Source of the DNA: Circinella minor
Taxonomy: Eukaryota; Mucoromycota; Mucoromycetes; Mucorales; Lichtheimiaceae
Reading direction: 5' to 3'
Length of the DNA stretch: 64,000 nucleotides
Assembly: GCA_016758965.1 (NCBI GenBank)
Contig: JAEPRB010000110.1
Coordinates: forward strand, 62,001-126,000
Of this stretch, positions 24,048 through 37,400 are shown in pieces. The notes beneath the pieces are model-generated. The model had not been told where the DNA came from. It saw nothing but the letters and a program-made list of their open reading frames with translations, and did no database searches. Numbering within the stretch: the stretch's first letter is position 1; each line of letters starts with the position of its first letter. The position numbers were made by a program, and so were the translations under genes.

Positions 24048-26408
24048 TTAGCAGACAGCTGCTGGGGCAGGAGGATGGCGCCTGTTCTTTAAAAGTGTTG
24101 CATTATCCATGTTAAGTTCAAACCCTTCCGGTTTCTGTCGTTTAATATGATCTCTCTTGCGATGTTGCCTCTGTTGTTGTTGTTGTTGAGGTAACCGTAA
24201 TCTCTGTTGTTCAGTAAGAGGATTAGACCGTTGTCTCTCCCTATTCATAGCAATCAGTCGTTCAGCATTTTCCGCAAACATCGCATCATCATCTTCTTCT
24301 TGTTCTTCTGTAACAGAATGATGGTCAAGATTACCCGCCCGACTAAGATACTGTTGTTGTCCTCCTCCACCTGGAGTACCACGCCATGTCTTTTCTTCAC
24401 CCATTCGTTGAACTGCATACGTGATATCCATAATTTCCTTGATAGAAGGTACACCAGGTGAAAACGCATCTTTACGTTTTCCACCACCAGCAGAGTGAGG
24501 TGAATCGAAATCACTCATGGTAGAATTAGAACCAGTCGATACTCGACTTTGATAAGAATAAGAAGCCAATAGACCATTATTATAACCAGGCATATTATTA
24601 GGAAGAAATGGTTTTTCGGTAACCCATGGATGCTGTAAAAATTGATCGATGGTGTAGCGTTCATTTGGATCGACACATAAAAGTCGAGTAATTAAATCCT
24701 TGGCAGAATCAGAAATGGGATCCCACCATGGGCTCAAAAATGCGTATTGGCCATTAGCGACTTTATCGGTTAACGCATGAATGGACTCATCATAGAATGG
24801 AGGGAAACCACATAACATGGTATAAAGGACACAACCAAGAGCCCACATATCTACTGCTTTGGAATATCGTTGGTCGCGTACAATTTCGGGTGCTGTGTAT
24901 CCGACAGTACCACAGGGGGTCCATGTTGACTATATATATTACATCTTGAAGTGTTAAATTTTTTTCTGCAACAAAGATGTAACGTATTGAGCATTATTTG
25001 GTTTTTCTTACCGAATCCCAAATTACTTTGGATAAACCAAAGTCAGCAAGCTTGACGGTACCAATACCGCCCCCACCTACTTCTTTAACAAATATTCCTT
25101 CATCTTCTTTGTTTTCATCAAAACCATATCCTCTTCGGCGATGAGGAGAGGATGGAATATATGCAATTGGATCAAATAAGATATTTTCTGGTTTGATATC
25201 TCTATATATAATAAAAAAAATTGAATAAATGAGTTATAAGAATATATGACTTTTTTTGTTTCTAATATGATTAACGTACCGATGAACCACTCCACATTCT
25301 TCATGAAGATAACGAACACCTTGTGCCACCTGAGTAATGACATGACGTGCAAGAGCTTCGCTAAAATATGTCAGCCTAACAATTCGATGAAAGAGTTCAC
25401 CCCCTTCACAAAGTTCAAGAACTAAATAATAGTGCTCTTTGGATTCAGTAAAATCTATCAACTGAGCAATATTGCCATGCTTAACATTACGCATGATTTG
25501 AACTTCCTTTAAAATATTGGCTCTCTAATTTTTAAAAAAAGAATAAAATAAATATATCATTTATCATTATTCCCCCATAAAAAAGCTTTTATGCACGAAA
25601 GAGGTCTTTTTTTTTGTTTTACCTCTGTAGCTCTTGGCTTCTTCTTCATACTAGGGTGAAGATGACTCTAATAAATACGAAAAAATAAAATAAGTCAATG
25701 GTTCATTTGCTTTTGTATTATCTAGTATTATTAATATTAATAGCTACATACTTCATTCACATCTGGATCATGTTTACGAACAACTTTAATAGCCACTTTT
25801 CTACCAGTTCTTATATCGCGTGCCTTGTAAACATTTGAAAATGCGCCACTAATTATTATTGGTTTTGTTATACAAAACTAAGAGTTAGAAATTCCTGGGT
25901 ACTTTTGTTGTATATAAACCAATAAAAAAACTTACTCTCCCAATTTCTTGATAATTTCATAACGTTCCAATCCAGGATAAGTAGGTAAACGAACCTTGCG
26001 TTGTCTTTCTTCTTCGATTAATTTAGCAGCCATTTCAGCCGCCCGTTGACGTTCTTCATCTACGACTGCATAATCGATATCAATAGTAGGAGGAGGAGTA
26101 TTCAATGGCATCATTTGATTATTATGTTGTGGTTGACGACCCTGTTGACCTTGTTGTTGCGGTACTGAAATAAGCCCATCCATGTTGGAAGAGTGTGGTT
26201 CACTATTCTCAAATTCTCTGCTGTTGCTGTCAACACGCTTCATATCGTTATCGTATACAATGATATTTACTTTGGGCTGTTTACTGTTGCTGTTTTTATT
26301 GTTAATACTTTTATAATTATTGTTGCTATGACTATTGCTGATACTTTTTTCTGGTTGTCGAGCTTCTTTATTTCGTGGTCGAAAGAGACTTTTAAGATGT
26401 GTCAGCAT
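24048..26408 (-). CDS. Rck2/Srk1-type MAPK-activated Ser/Thr kinase
   Basis: Six exons (25936-26408, 25752-25848, 25623-25667, 25280-25524, 25012-25201, 24048-24929) join to about 643 residues. After a ~150-residue low-complexity N-terminus comes a complete kinase domain. It has a Gly-rich loop LGDGAFSNVYKA, the ATP-anchoring Lys of VAIKVV (~K179), HRDIKPEN (Asp ~288), DFG (Asp ~340), an activation segment STWTPCGTVGYTAPE, and DMWALGCVLY. About 40 residues, ending in a glycine-rich GGGGIG run, separate HRD from DFG. That insert is a hallmark of the fungal Rck1/Rck2/Srk1/Cmk-like kinases that act below Hog1/Sty1 stress MAP kinases. The C-terminal tail (~200 residues) is Gln/Arg rich. The stress-pathway role is inferred from the family. 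Confidence 0.88.
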
Positions 26409-29400
26409 CTGGTAAGAGAGAAAGAGGAGGTATTTATTTCAAAAAAAAGAAAGCAAGAAAAAAGAAGAAGAACCGTTTAACGAAAAAAAAAAGAAAACAG
26501 AAAGTGAGAAGAAAAAGTATCAAAAACAAAGTAGATATATATATAGAGAGAGAATGTTTTGAGATGATGGTTCCTTTTTTTTTTTTTTTGGTTCGGGCTG
26601 TCTATTCTTTTTAACCTAAAAAGCGAGTGTGTGTCTAAAAGAAACTTTCCTTTTCTGCAAATGACGACAGGTATGTAAATAAAAGGCTGTTACTATATAA
26701 TGCATTCTTTAATGACTTTCTTTCTTTTTGCCCGTTTGTTGTGATACAACAAAAGACCGCAGCCCGCATGATGTTGCCCAAACACACACTCGCTCACTCA
26801 CGCACATATCTTTCTAAACTGAACAGTTTCATGATTTTTTTTAAACTATTTTATTTTTTTATAACATTTCAATAAATATTTGGGCACTATATTCTATTTT
26901 ACCGGAATAGTTTAATGGACCGTTTTTCAAAACAGATTTTTTGTTTTGTTTTCTGTTTTGATACTATTAGGGGGCGGAGAGGGGAATGAATTATTATTAA
27001 TCCAAAAGAAAAAATAAGCTCATTTCTCTTTTTCTTCAGCTTTTTTTTTTAAGTCACCAGATCAATGCAAAGTTTACTATTATCAAGTGGTATATAAATG
27101 TAATGGGGGGATTGGGGAGCAAGAGCCGTTATAAAAAAAAAAGGAGACAAGAGAAAGTAGATGATCTTTGTCATACAAGTCCTATCTTAGAAGACAAGTG
27201 TCGTTCAAAAAAAAAGCACGGACTCCTTTTCCCATCATGTCAAGAGTCAATTTTTTTTTGTGTTCATCTATATACTCATATAATTGCTCGTGACGATAAA
27301 ATATATGAAATATGATGATTATACTAAAATAAGTTCATGAAATCATCATTCATCATCGTCATACGTATCTGATATTAAAAAAAAGTTTAAATTTATTTAG
27401 TAGTACATTCATGCAATAATTAAAACAAGTTTCTATCGAATTTGACAGAAAAAAATTACTTTGAAGATGATAATAAAATGATCAGTAATAAACACAGTAA
27501 TATATAATAAAAAAAATATACACATGAATATACACACGTAGAAAAAAAAAGCAATATCAACAAAAAAATTCAAAGGGCTTGGCATTTTTATAACGAGAGG
27601 AGAGAATTTATAGGATAAAATGTGTTCCCATGAGTTTCCAAACTTTTCTTTTTTACATTTCCGATGGTGATAGCGGTTGTCATGGTAAGGTCAGGCATAA
27701 TGTCAATAGTCGTCATGTCAGACTTTTTTTTTGTTTTACTGCTCCATATTATTTCTATACTGTGAAATGAATTGGTATTTTAGAAAAATGAGTAATTAGA
27801 TGTGTAGGGTTGTACAGATAAAAAAAACTTTTGATTAGCAGAGTCAAAAGCCAGAAGAAAATAAGGATGGCAGCTTTTTTTTTATTTTCCCCCCGTACAT
27901 ATGATATATTTTTTCTATCACGTTCTAAAACATGTATAAAGCTTTTGCTGTAAAGCCACATCAGCACATTAATATATAACAGGTACGTAGCAACCTGATC
28001 TACTAGTATGAAGTCATCAGATATTAGAGCTCTTTTTTTTGTCATAAATTTACTAGATAGTAAAAGCTCAACAATCGTTTTTTTACTTTTTTTTTTCTAT
28101 TTGCAAGGTAAGATCCGAATAACATCATTATTCGGATCACCATTCCGTACCCTCCGTATATTTCATATTGGAAATCATTCATAATAATATGTCGCAAACA
28201 TAACTACTGGAGTCTGGGAAGAAACATACTCAAAACGTAAATTCTTTATGCAAATTACTTATGTATCACGGATCCTATTTTCAGAGATGAAGTAATAATT
28301 ATTTATGTCGAACAATTTAGATCTCACTATGTGTTGAAAATACTCACTTAGTGTAAATAGTGGATTTTGATATAATATATGCGTATCATAGTAAAATTAG
28401 TATTATGCAATCAAGAGTAACACAATACTTTGTTTTTTTTTTACATGCACTCTAATATGGTAATAACAAACGGGACGGAAAACCATGAATTTTTTTCTGT
28501 GTCGGCTTTATGATCGGCGATCACCAACATATGCATTTAGCAAATATGCAGGATATTAAATCGATCTAAGAAAAAGTATGCATACGTATACGTATAGATG
28601 GTGTAAATTTCTTTGATATCATCATCACTCTTTTTTGCTATTTTTGGTATGACTCTCTTCAACTATGATATAATCAATTAAACTTTGATTTGTGATGGAA
28701 TCAATGTTGTGATAATGTAACTGCTAACTCCTTGCTTCATGTCGGATAGTTTCTTCCGTAATAATTCTCGTTGTACGAGTGTTTAATAACTCAAGTCATC
28801 ATAAACCATATGAAAAACCCCTTCATACTTTTTTTCGTGTGGTACTATTATCTTAGCACATTTTATTTATTTATTGTGAATAAAAAAATGCACTGAGGCA
28901 ACGGAGGCCTAAAAGAAAGAGGAAAAAAGTCTTTTTTTTTTTTTACATGAAATGCTTTTCTTGTTCTCATCATTGAATTATTTTATATCTCTCTTTTTTT
29001 TTCTTTCTTTAATGATACGTACGTACGTAATACTGATATTCTACATTTTCTCACAGATGTCATATATTCAAACTTTTTTTTTTACGTATCTTTGTGTGAA
29101 TTGTACATAATATATACGCCAGTATTATTGGGTAGCAAGTTATTGTTCAATATATCTAGAGATATTCACATTTATTAGAAAGATAATACATGGAAACAAT
29201 AAAAAACTGGCATGTAAGTATATTACCAAGAATTTGCTTCAATCTGTACATTGAATTTAGTTAAGGCAAATTCTATATTCTAGTTATAGAATAAGCGATT
29301 GTATCCCTTCTTTTTGCGCTTTGACCATTTTTTTTGGCCATTGATAAAGTTGTATATTTATTGCATCATAATAAAGAATTAGGTACTATTAGGGCAAAAC

Positions 29401-29887
29401 AATAAAATTATACATAATACGTAAAGTAACGATCAAGAAAAATGAGCCATTTTTTATTCCCTCTTTAGTTCTTGAATAATCTTGGTATCATCATGCGCAG
29501 GTGTCTTTCTGTTTTTAGAAGCAATACAGGCAGATGAGCCATGACTGATGATCAAAATTGTCGTCATTGACATTATTTTTTCTGTCTAATTAGTACCACG
29601 CCAAAAAAAATCTAAACCAACTCTGGCTAAGTACGGATAATTACCATTTCTTTTTGTAGTCTATCAAATTTAATTTAATTTTTTTTTTTTTTACAAAAAA
29701 AGGTATTGTTTTATTTTTGCATAATATTAAACATTGACGCAAATAATATTGGTAATAACAATAAAAAAAACAGAGCGGATTTTGATTGCATATGAATGAT
29801 AAAAGGAGATGATAAGGAAGTGAAGATGGAGACGAAGATGGGCAAAGAGGGAAGACGAAAGCATATAGATATATAAAATATAATAAC
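26409..29887. other. Intergenic spacer, kinase promoter and SEC1 3' side
   Basis: 3.5 kb of AT-rich spacer with many homopolymer runs. The proximal part, to about 27000, is presumably the kinase promoter and leader. Several open frames of 60-96 codons (for example 27755-28045 minus and 27103-27315 plus) are made of homopolymer codons and have no splice context. No gene or repeat could be supported. Confidence 0.5.
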
Positions 29888-31977
29888 TTATTTCTTTGAA
29901 TTTTTAGATGATCGAGAAGGGACAGGCGATGCTGGTGCAGTTCTAGAAGAAGGTGGAGACAAATGATGAATACTGGATGTATATGGAGGAACCACTGGTT
30001 CAGGAGCAGGAGGAGGTTTGTTCAGATTACTAAGTGCATCGACAAAACCATCAGGTGTAATAATATGTGTAGAACCTTAAAAAAATGAAGATGAATGAAA
30101 ATGTTAATTTTATTTTGTGATCTATATAACAGTCCTCTTCTCCACTTTTCTTATTTGTTAATCCTTACCAATATATACGTCGCGATCATGAGTTTGAGCG
30201 AGTTCATAAGCTGATCTCATCTCAGAATATGTCATACCACCAGCAATAAAGATGATGACAGGTGGGCCAGAAGGTGGTTTTGGGGCAGCCTAATAATAAT
30301 AAAATTATATCGGATTTAAAATTAAGATTAAAATATTGATAAATGGTTAAATCACCCATCAATGATAATAATAAAGAAAACAAACGTACATTTTTTGTAG
30401 TAGATTTTTTATGCCATTGTGTTTTGTATACACGTAATTGTAACCCTTCTTTTGGTGAGTGTGAAGAATCACGTCGTAAATCTTCAGGTCTGGCTACTCG
30501 TAGGAAGGGGAACAGACTTTGATCAATAGTTTCCTTGATATGACCCTAATAAACAATATATAATAGTAATTGTAAATTTATATTTGTCATGTATAACCTA
30601 CCCGGCAATAATCCGTATCCATTCCCATAATATTATATATATACCTCAGCAACACGCTTGACAACAGGAACATAGCGTGATAAGTCAAAAGGAACATCAT
30701 CTTGTTGAGTGACAGCAACGCTTTCTCGTTTCTTTCTATGCCATCGAGATGATTTTTCACCTTGCTTACTAGCCGATTTCGATAATTGAACACCCAAATA
30801 AGACATATTATCAATGGCATCCTTATGCTGCTTATCAAGTCGTGCATGTGCTAATAACAATTCAAGTTGTTCGGGATCCACTTGATCACAGGTAGCAAAC
30901 CATAGCATAATCAAACGTGCCTTGGTGGTGGCACTATATATGTAATTATCAGGCGTTTTTTTTAGTATATACATATATGCAGTAATACAATATTCCACCT
31001 CTTCTTCTTACGATACGTTGCTATTATTATTATTATTATCATTATTATTATTTTGTTCTTACGTTGTATATGGATCATCTAGAATTGGTAATAAATCATC
31101 CACCAAGTGTTTTGGAACAGTTTTGTCAGGCGTTTCACCACATGCCATGTTCTATTTACAAACACATATATATTTATCAACAATTTAGTTATCAGCTCAA
31201 AAATATCAAACCTAAAGAAAAACGTATCAAATATTTATTTATATATTATATTACCTGTTCAAGAAGACCAATAGCTTCCAAAGTCTGTTCACGGAATTCT
31301 GTCATACAGTCACTTGCAATGGTCATATGGGCTGAAAACTATAAAATATCCATAAATAAGCTTTTTGTTTTGTTTTGTATATCACCTAATTATACTACAT
31401 ATACATACCTTTGTTTTCATTTCTTGGAATTGTGGCAGGTTTGCAATCATATTCTTCATATCATTCAAACTCTTTACAGATGCATGGCTATTAAGAAAGA
31501 AGAAGAGGAAAATGAAGAGAAAAGAAAAGGTTTCACAATAAGTAAGGATTATGGCACACCGTTAAACTAAACTGAAGTAAAAATATAATTTTGTAAACAA
31601 ACCCTCCCGAACCACCATCATTTTCTGCCATGAATTTATTAAAATCATCGATAAGTTGTTCTGTCGTAACAGCAATATGCATATGACGAATGGAGGTATA
31701 AACTGTATCTTGATCAGTTAATTGAGTTTCTTGATCTTTCGTGGTACCATCTTCTTGTGTATATTCATAACTATATTTTAAACCACTAGGTGTTTCTTCC
31801 ACAGGCAATAAATCAGCTACCATGGCTTGATAAGTAAATTCGTGCAAAATTGGAGATACTGGATCAATGGTACGATCCAATAATATAATGGTACCCCGTT
31901 GCATAGGAGGATCTCTTGGTGGCTAAATAACAATAGTAATAATCAGTGTTCAGTTTTGTTTAAAGGTAGTTACTTCT

Positions 31978-32036
<59 letters not shown>

Positions 32037-33285
32037 TTCATAATCGTCCATAGAAATGTAAAAAAAAATTACCGGGAAACTAGGATTAATTTTACAAAAT
32101 TCATCCAGTTGACTTTGTAAAGCTTTTGCTAAATGCCATGGAATATTTCGATTGACAGCTCCAGGAACATCTAAAGGACGATGATATCGAATATGTGGAT
32201 TTTCTCCCAATGATACACAAACACATAATAGTTGCTTTGCAATATCATCTAAATCACCGCTGATTTTACTTGCGGAACTAGTCCAATCTTCTTTTGTATC
32301 TTGATTACTAAATAATGTGAAAAACTTTTGTGGATCATCTAATGCAAATACAGCTGGCTCTCGTACTATGTGATAATAATTATAGTTTAAAATATAACTT
32401 TTTTAGTTTCTCTTCACACTTTCTATTTTTGTTTTTGTATACAATTCTAGTTTACTACCATTTCCCAAACATACCAATAAAATCCATGTACATGTCTTTT
32501 AAACTTTTGACAAGATCTTGTACTTTAGCTTCTTTCAATCGTCGAGAAAGATCTTTTAAAAGAGTTGTCTCCAAACCTATAATTGCATAGTAAGTAAAGC
32601 TACATCAGTTTTCTTTCTTTTCTATACTTTATAATACCGTTACTCACCTTGGATAAAGAAAACATGAGCTGCAGCATACATTGGACCATTACTACGGGCC
32701 AAATCATCTACCAATCGTCTACAAGAATCTTCGCACGGGGTCAAAATATAAACAGCTTCAACACTTGGATAAGGTTGTCTTGATTTCTCGATATTTTCCA
32801 CCACTGTTTAATTTTTCAAAAAATGTTATTAGTTGTTATATATATATATATATTAATTTTAGCATTATTAGTATAATTTAAAATGGCTATATTTTTATTG
32901 AAAACATGTTAGAAAATATAACGATAACTTGCCAGTAACCTAGTAACAACAATAGTAAGTTAATATGAATTTCTTATCAACAAACAAATACGATATTATT
33001 ATATCGAACGCGAACTGAACAGGAAAAGAACTAAACTTACATTCTCTTCTAAAATATCATACATTTTACATGCTGAATTCAAGATTTTCAAGGATAAACT
33101 ATCAACAACGACTAATTTCCAACGTCCAGCCGGCTGAACGGATTTGATGATGTCCAAGAATCCTAATAATATAAATCTCGGTTAGGTATTAAAAATAGAC
33201 AGAGTGAGAGATGATAAGATAGACTTAACATACGTGTTCTTAATATTTGGTCGACACCATTTCTTATAGTCACCTTGGAAGTCAT
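29888..33285 (-). CDS. SEC1: Sec1 (SM-family) exocytosis protein
   Basis: Fourteen exons close in frame to about 685 residues. From the start they are 33234-33285, 33041-33162, 32933-32939, 32648-32803, 32475-32576, 32073-32365, 31603-31922, 31409-31487, 31255-31338, 31063-31151, 30645-30933, 30390-30545, 30169-30289 and 29888-30075. Sec1/Munc18 proteins clasp SNARE bundles and drive exocytic vesicle fusion at the plasma membrane. Landmarks are WKLVVVDSLSLKILNSACKM, the VEAVYILTP segment, RGTIILLDRTIDPVSPILHEFTYQAM and the late IIFIAGGMTYSEMRSAYEL block. The Ser/Pro-rich tail is short. The third exon is 7 nt and needs a GC donor; without it the conserved VTVVENIEKSR segment cannot form. Length and motifs fit Sec1 rather than Sly1, Vps45 or Vps33. 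Confidence 0.93.
31980..32036. repeat. Compound (AC)n(AT)n microsatellite in a SEC1 intron
   Basis: About 15 AC units are followed by about 13 AT units, lying wholly within the intron between the exons at 32073-32365 and 31603-31922. It should be highly polymorphic. Confidence 0.95.
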
Positions 33286-34412
33286 TTTTATATGTTGAAC
33301 AAAGAAAGAAAAAAGTTAGGTGAAAGGGACGCAAAAAAAAAAAAAAGAAACTCCTTCCTGCGCCTGCCATATTATGTGTGTGTCGGAAACTGCCGCAAGT
33401 ATCCGTCAATATTTTATTATGAGGCTGGTCTGGATCAGAAAATCAAGCAAATAAATGAAATATCATTATGCAAAATAATGGTAACAACAAAAAATCTGGC
33501 AAGTGCCATATATATATATATATATATATTAGATGGATGTATCATTTAATCCTTACTGCTTGTTACTATGTAGTAACTTGCTTATGTACCGAACGAATAC
33601 AAAGGGAGTTCTAGAAGGGGAAGATATTTAATAATAAATCATTGCGGAGAAGATCGTGGCTCAACCTATCACCATGATAAAACTGCGGTCTGTACTGTAA
33701 TGAACATTTTTTCCCAACCCATAGATCATATGAGAGAACCATTAAGGATATGCGCAGTTAATCTATTAAAAAAGGATATTCATGAGTCATTATGAGCTAG
33801 AAAAAATCAAGTGTACATGTATATAAAGGAATCGTTATTCTACAGTCGAAGAAGCTGAAAAAAGAGGGGTATTTATTCAAAGGTCGGGATAAAATAAGCA
33901 AATCTTCAATTTTTTTTTTATTCAGGCTTTTAGGTATACCCAAGAAAAAAAACCGGCTTTCTTTTTTTTTTTTCAACAAAAGAGGAGAAAAATACAACTC
34001 GACGCCAACTAACTCAAAATACTCGACTAAAAGAACTTCAATAACTTCTTTTCATTACGCCATCAGCAAAACCTCAATTTCATTTTTTTCGTGTTTGGAT
34101 TTGTATTTTTAGTTTCCAACCAAAAAAAAAAAAAAAAAAAAAAATAGAACATAATTAATAAGAAGATAAAAGAAAACCAAAGAAAATAATAATCAGATCC
34201 GATAAAACTATTTTTTCTCTTTGTTTTCTCGATCGGTTCCATTTTCCCCTGTCACTTTTCATTCTTGCATAAAAATATAACAAGAAAAGAAAAACTTGTC
34301 TTTTTTTCACCCATTCCTTCCTTCTCAAGTTTCTCCTCATCCGCGTTTTTATTAGCATAAAAAGAACAACCAATCAATAATAATAATATACGACAATAAC
34401 AATAACCCACTT
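33286..34412. promoter_or_regulatory. Divergent promoter region of SEC1 and LOS1
   Basis: A 1.1 kb spacer between two divergent genes. It contains an (AT)n run at 33509-33529, a 22-base A run at 34122-34144, T/C-rich tracts near the LOS1 start and no open frame of substance. It must carry both promoters, but no defined site was recognised. Confidence 0.5.
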
Positions 34413-37400
34413 ATGGATCAAATAGAACAAGCTGTCATTTACGCATTAGGACCACAAGTGGATCCAAATCTTAAAGCACAGGTAAAAACAAGAAGAAAAA
34501 AAACTTTTTTTTTTATTTTTCGTACGCGTTTATAATCACGTTAGATTTGATGGAAGACGAGATGATTAACTGGATCTAAAAACACGATTACCATTCTTTT
34601 TCAATTTAAGGCAAATGCATACTGTGAACAAGTAAAAAATGCGGCTGACGGCTGGCAACTATGCCTCCAATTATTTATGAAACAACCTAAAGCGTAAGTT
34701 TGTTTTATTTACTGCTACGAGAAAGGGAAAAAGGGAAGGAATATATAGAAGCTTTTTTTTTTATTTTGCTTTTTTTTCGAGATTATTAAATAATACAATA
34801 GTGTTGCAGAAGCTCGTTTCTTTGCATTGCAAGTTTTGGAAAATACACTTCAAAATCGGTAAGTAAATTGTAATTAGATAATAAAGTAATTAATACTCGG
34901 TATTGACATGGATATAAATATATTATGTAGATATGATACATTGGATAGCAATGCTATAGAGTACATTCGACAAACAATGATGGAATATCTTCGACGAGAA
35001 TTCGTTGACAACACCGATAGTGCTTCTGAGGAAAATTGTAATTATAGTTATTTTAATATGTATCACCCAGAACAATAATTTTGAATGAATCATGAAACTC
35101 ACAAATATATATTCATTATTGTTATAGTTATTCGTAACAAGGCGGCACAATCATTGACACTTTTATTTGCACATGTATACCCAAATATATGGCCCACATT
35201 TTTCAAAGATATTATGGAATTAGTACAAACACCTAATGGATCATCCAGTCATGAAAAAGCTGCTGATTTCTTTCTTCGTCTTTGTTTGAGTATCGATGAA
35301 GAAGTTGCTCGTCTTGATATTCCACGTAATCGGGAAGAAGTTGTTCGTAATACAGCCATCAAGGATAATATGCGATTAGGTGATATTCAACTTTTGGCTT
35401 CATTTTGGTTTGAATTATTGCAAGAGTTTCGAACAAAGAATCCAACCATTGGTCAACTGGCGTTAAAGAATATCGGTGCTTATGTTTCTTGGATGGATAT
35501 TTCTCTTGTGATGAATGATCAAGTCATGAGTGCATTGTATGAATTGTTGAATGATATTAATTTACGTATGGCAGCTGCCGAATGTTTGGCTGACGTGAGT
35601 TTATTTTTATTACAATTATTTTTTGGATGGAAAGGGAATAATAATAACATATAATGATACCCATGATGTAATAATTAACGATAATGATTTTATTAATAGG
35701 TGGTCAGCAAAGGAATGCAACCTTTGGATAAATTGCAAATGATTCAAATGCTTCGTTTAACAGACACAATGGGTCGATTGGAAAGAGTAAGTATTTTGAT
35801 ATTGATTTTGGAAAGCCGAGAATTTAAACATATAAAGAAAAAAAAAGATTATGAATTTAATTATCGTGCTATTTTGTTACCATAGTCTGATCCAGAGTTT
35901 GTCGAGAACCTTGCTCGATTGACAAATGTACTCGGTATTGAATTATGTAAAATTTATATGGATAACTCAGTACAACCTGAAGGAAAAGGTAAATAAGGAG
36001 GTTTTTGGTTACTTATAGAAGCTGTAGTTTTAAAACAAAAAAAAATCGAATGCTTAAAAAAAGGGGGTGTATCGATTTTTTTTATATAGCTGCCACCTAT
36101 GCTTTGATCGAACAAGCAATTCCATTCCTTCTTGAATTTTTGGGTGATGAATATGATGATACTTCTACTGCTGTGTTTGCTTTTGTAAATGATATGTTAA
36201 CTATTGTAAGTATAGAAAAATATAATAAAGATAATTGAATAGGGAAAATATAACAACAAGAAAAACTAACTTTTTGACCATATATTATATAGTTTAAGAA
36301 ACAAAAACGTGCAATGCAACCTTTTTCTCAATCTCAACAAGAATTTCTTGGTCGATTGTTAGAAGTGATTATTAGAAAAATGAAATATGATGATGAAACA
36401 GATTGGGGTAATGAAGAAGACGAACCAGAAGAAGAAGCTCTTTTCGTTGAACTTCGAAAGGTAAAAAAAAAAATATTAAGACAATTTGCAGAAAATAGAA
36501 ACATTATGCGGAGATAACTTTATTTTATCGTTTTTTGTTTTTTTGGGATGATTGACTGACAACATTTTTGTTTTGTTTGTTCATTCATATTCAAAATTAG
36601 AACTTAAAAATCTTTGCCGATCATATTGCAACAATTAATGAAGAACTTTATGTCAATTACGTTCATTCTGTTGTCATGGATACATTACGAAAATATAAGG
36701 CTGGAAATAATTTGGATTGGCGAACCGTGGAGTTGTGCCTCCATGTATTATTTACATATGGTGAAGCCCTTCCAAAAGGGGCAATGCAGTTTGTTAACCC
36801 TAATGATCCTAATGTACTTGCTCCATTGGGCGAAATGGTATCAGAACTTGTTACCTCAAGTAAGTTATATATATATATCTAGCATCTATTATTTTACTGC
36901 TATTTCTTCTAATATTATTAATATCGACCTCTCCCCTTTTATTTTTTTTTATAAAACATAAAAAACGATAAATAGATATTTCTGCCTATCCACATCCGTC
37001 CGCTGCTTTACAATACTTTGAAGATATTGCACGATACTATCAATTTTTTGACCATAGACCTGATCATCTCCCACAAGTATTAGAAGCCTTTGTTGATGCA
37101 CGTGGTCTTCATCATCCATTACAACAAATTAGATCAAGATGTTGGTATCTCTTCCATCGTTTTGTCAAAAGCTTGAAAACACAGATGAGTCAGTATGTGG
37201 ATACAATTTTGAATTCAATGGGAGATCTTTTGACTGTCCAAGCTGAACCACCTGTTGAGTCTAATACAGCCGATGGTATGCCTATTCCTGCAGCTTCTAT
37301 GTTCGATAGCCAATTATATTTATTTGAGACTGTGGGCATGTTGATTTCTTTGGAAAATATGGATGTAATGAAACAAACAGAATATCTTAAAATTGTTCTT

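Noticed and set aside
26409..29887. Several 60-96 codon frames in the kinase/SEC1 spacer
   Set aside because: Built from homopolymer codons, no ATG context or splice sites, no domain.
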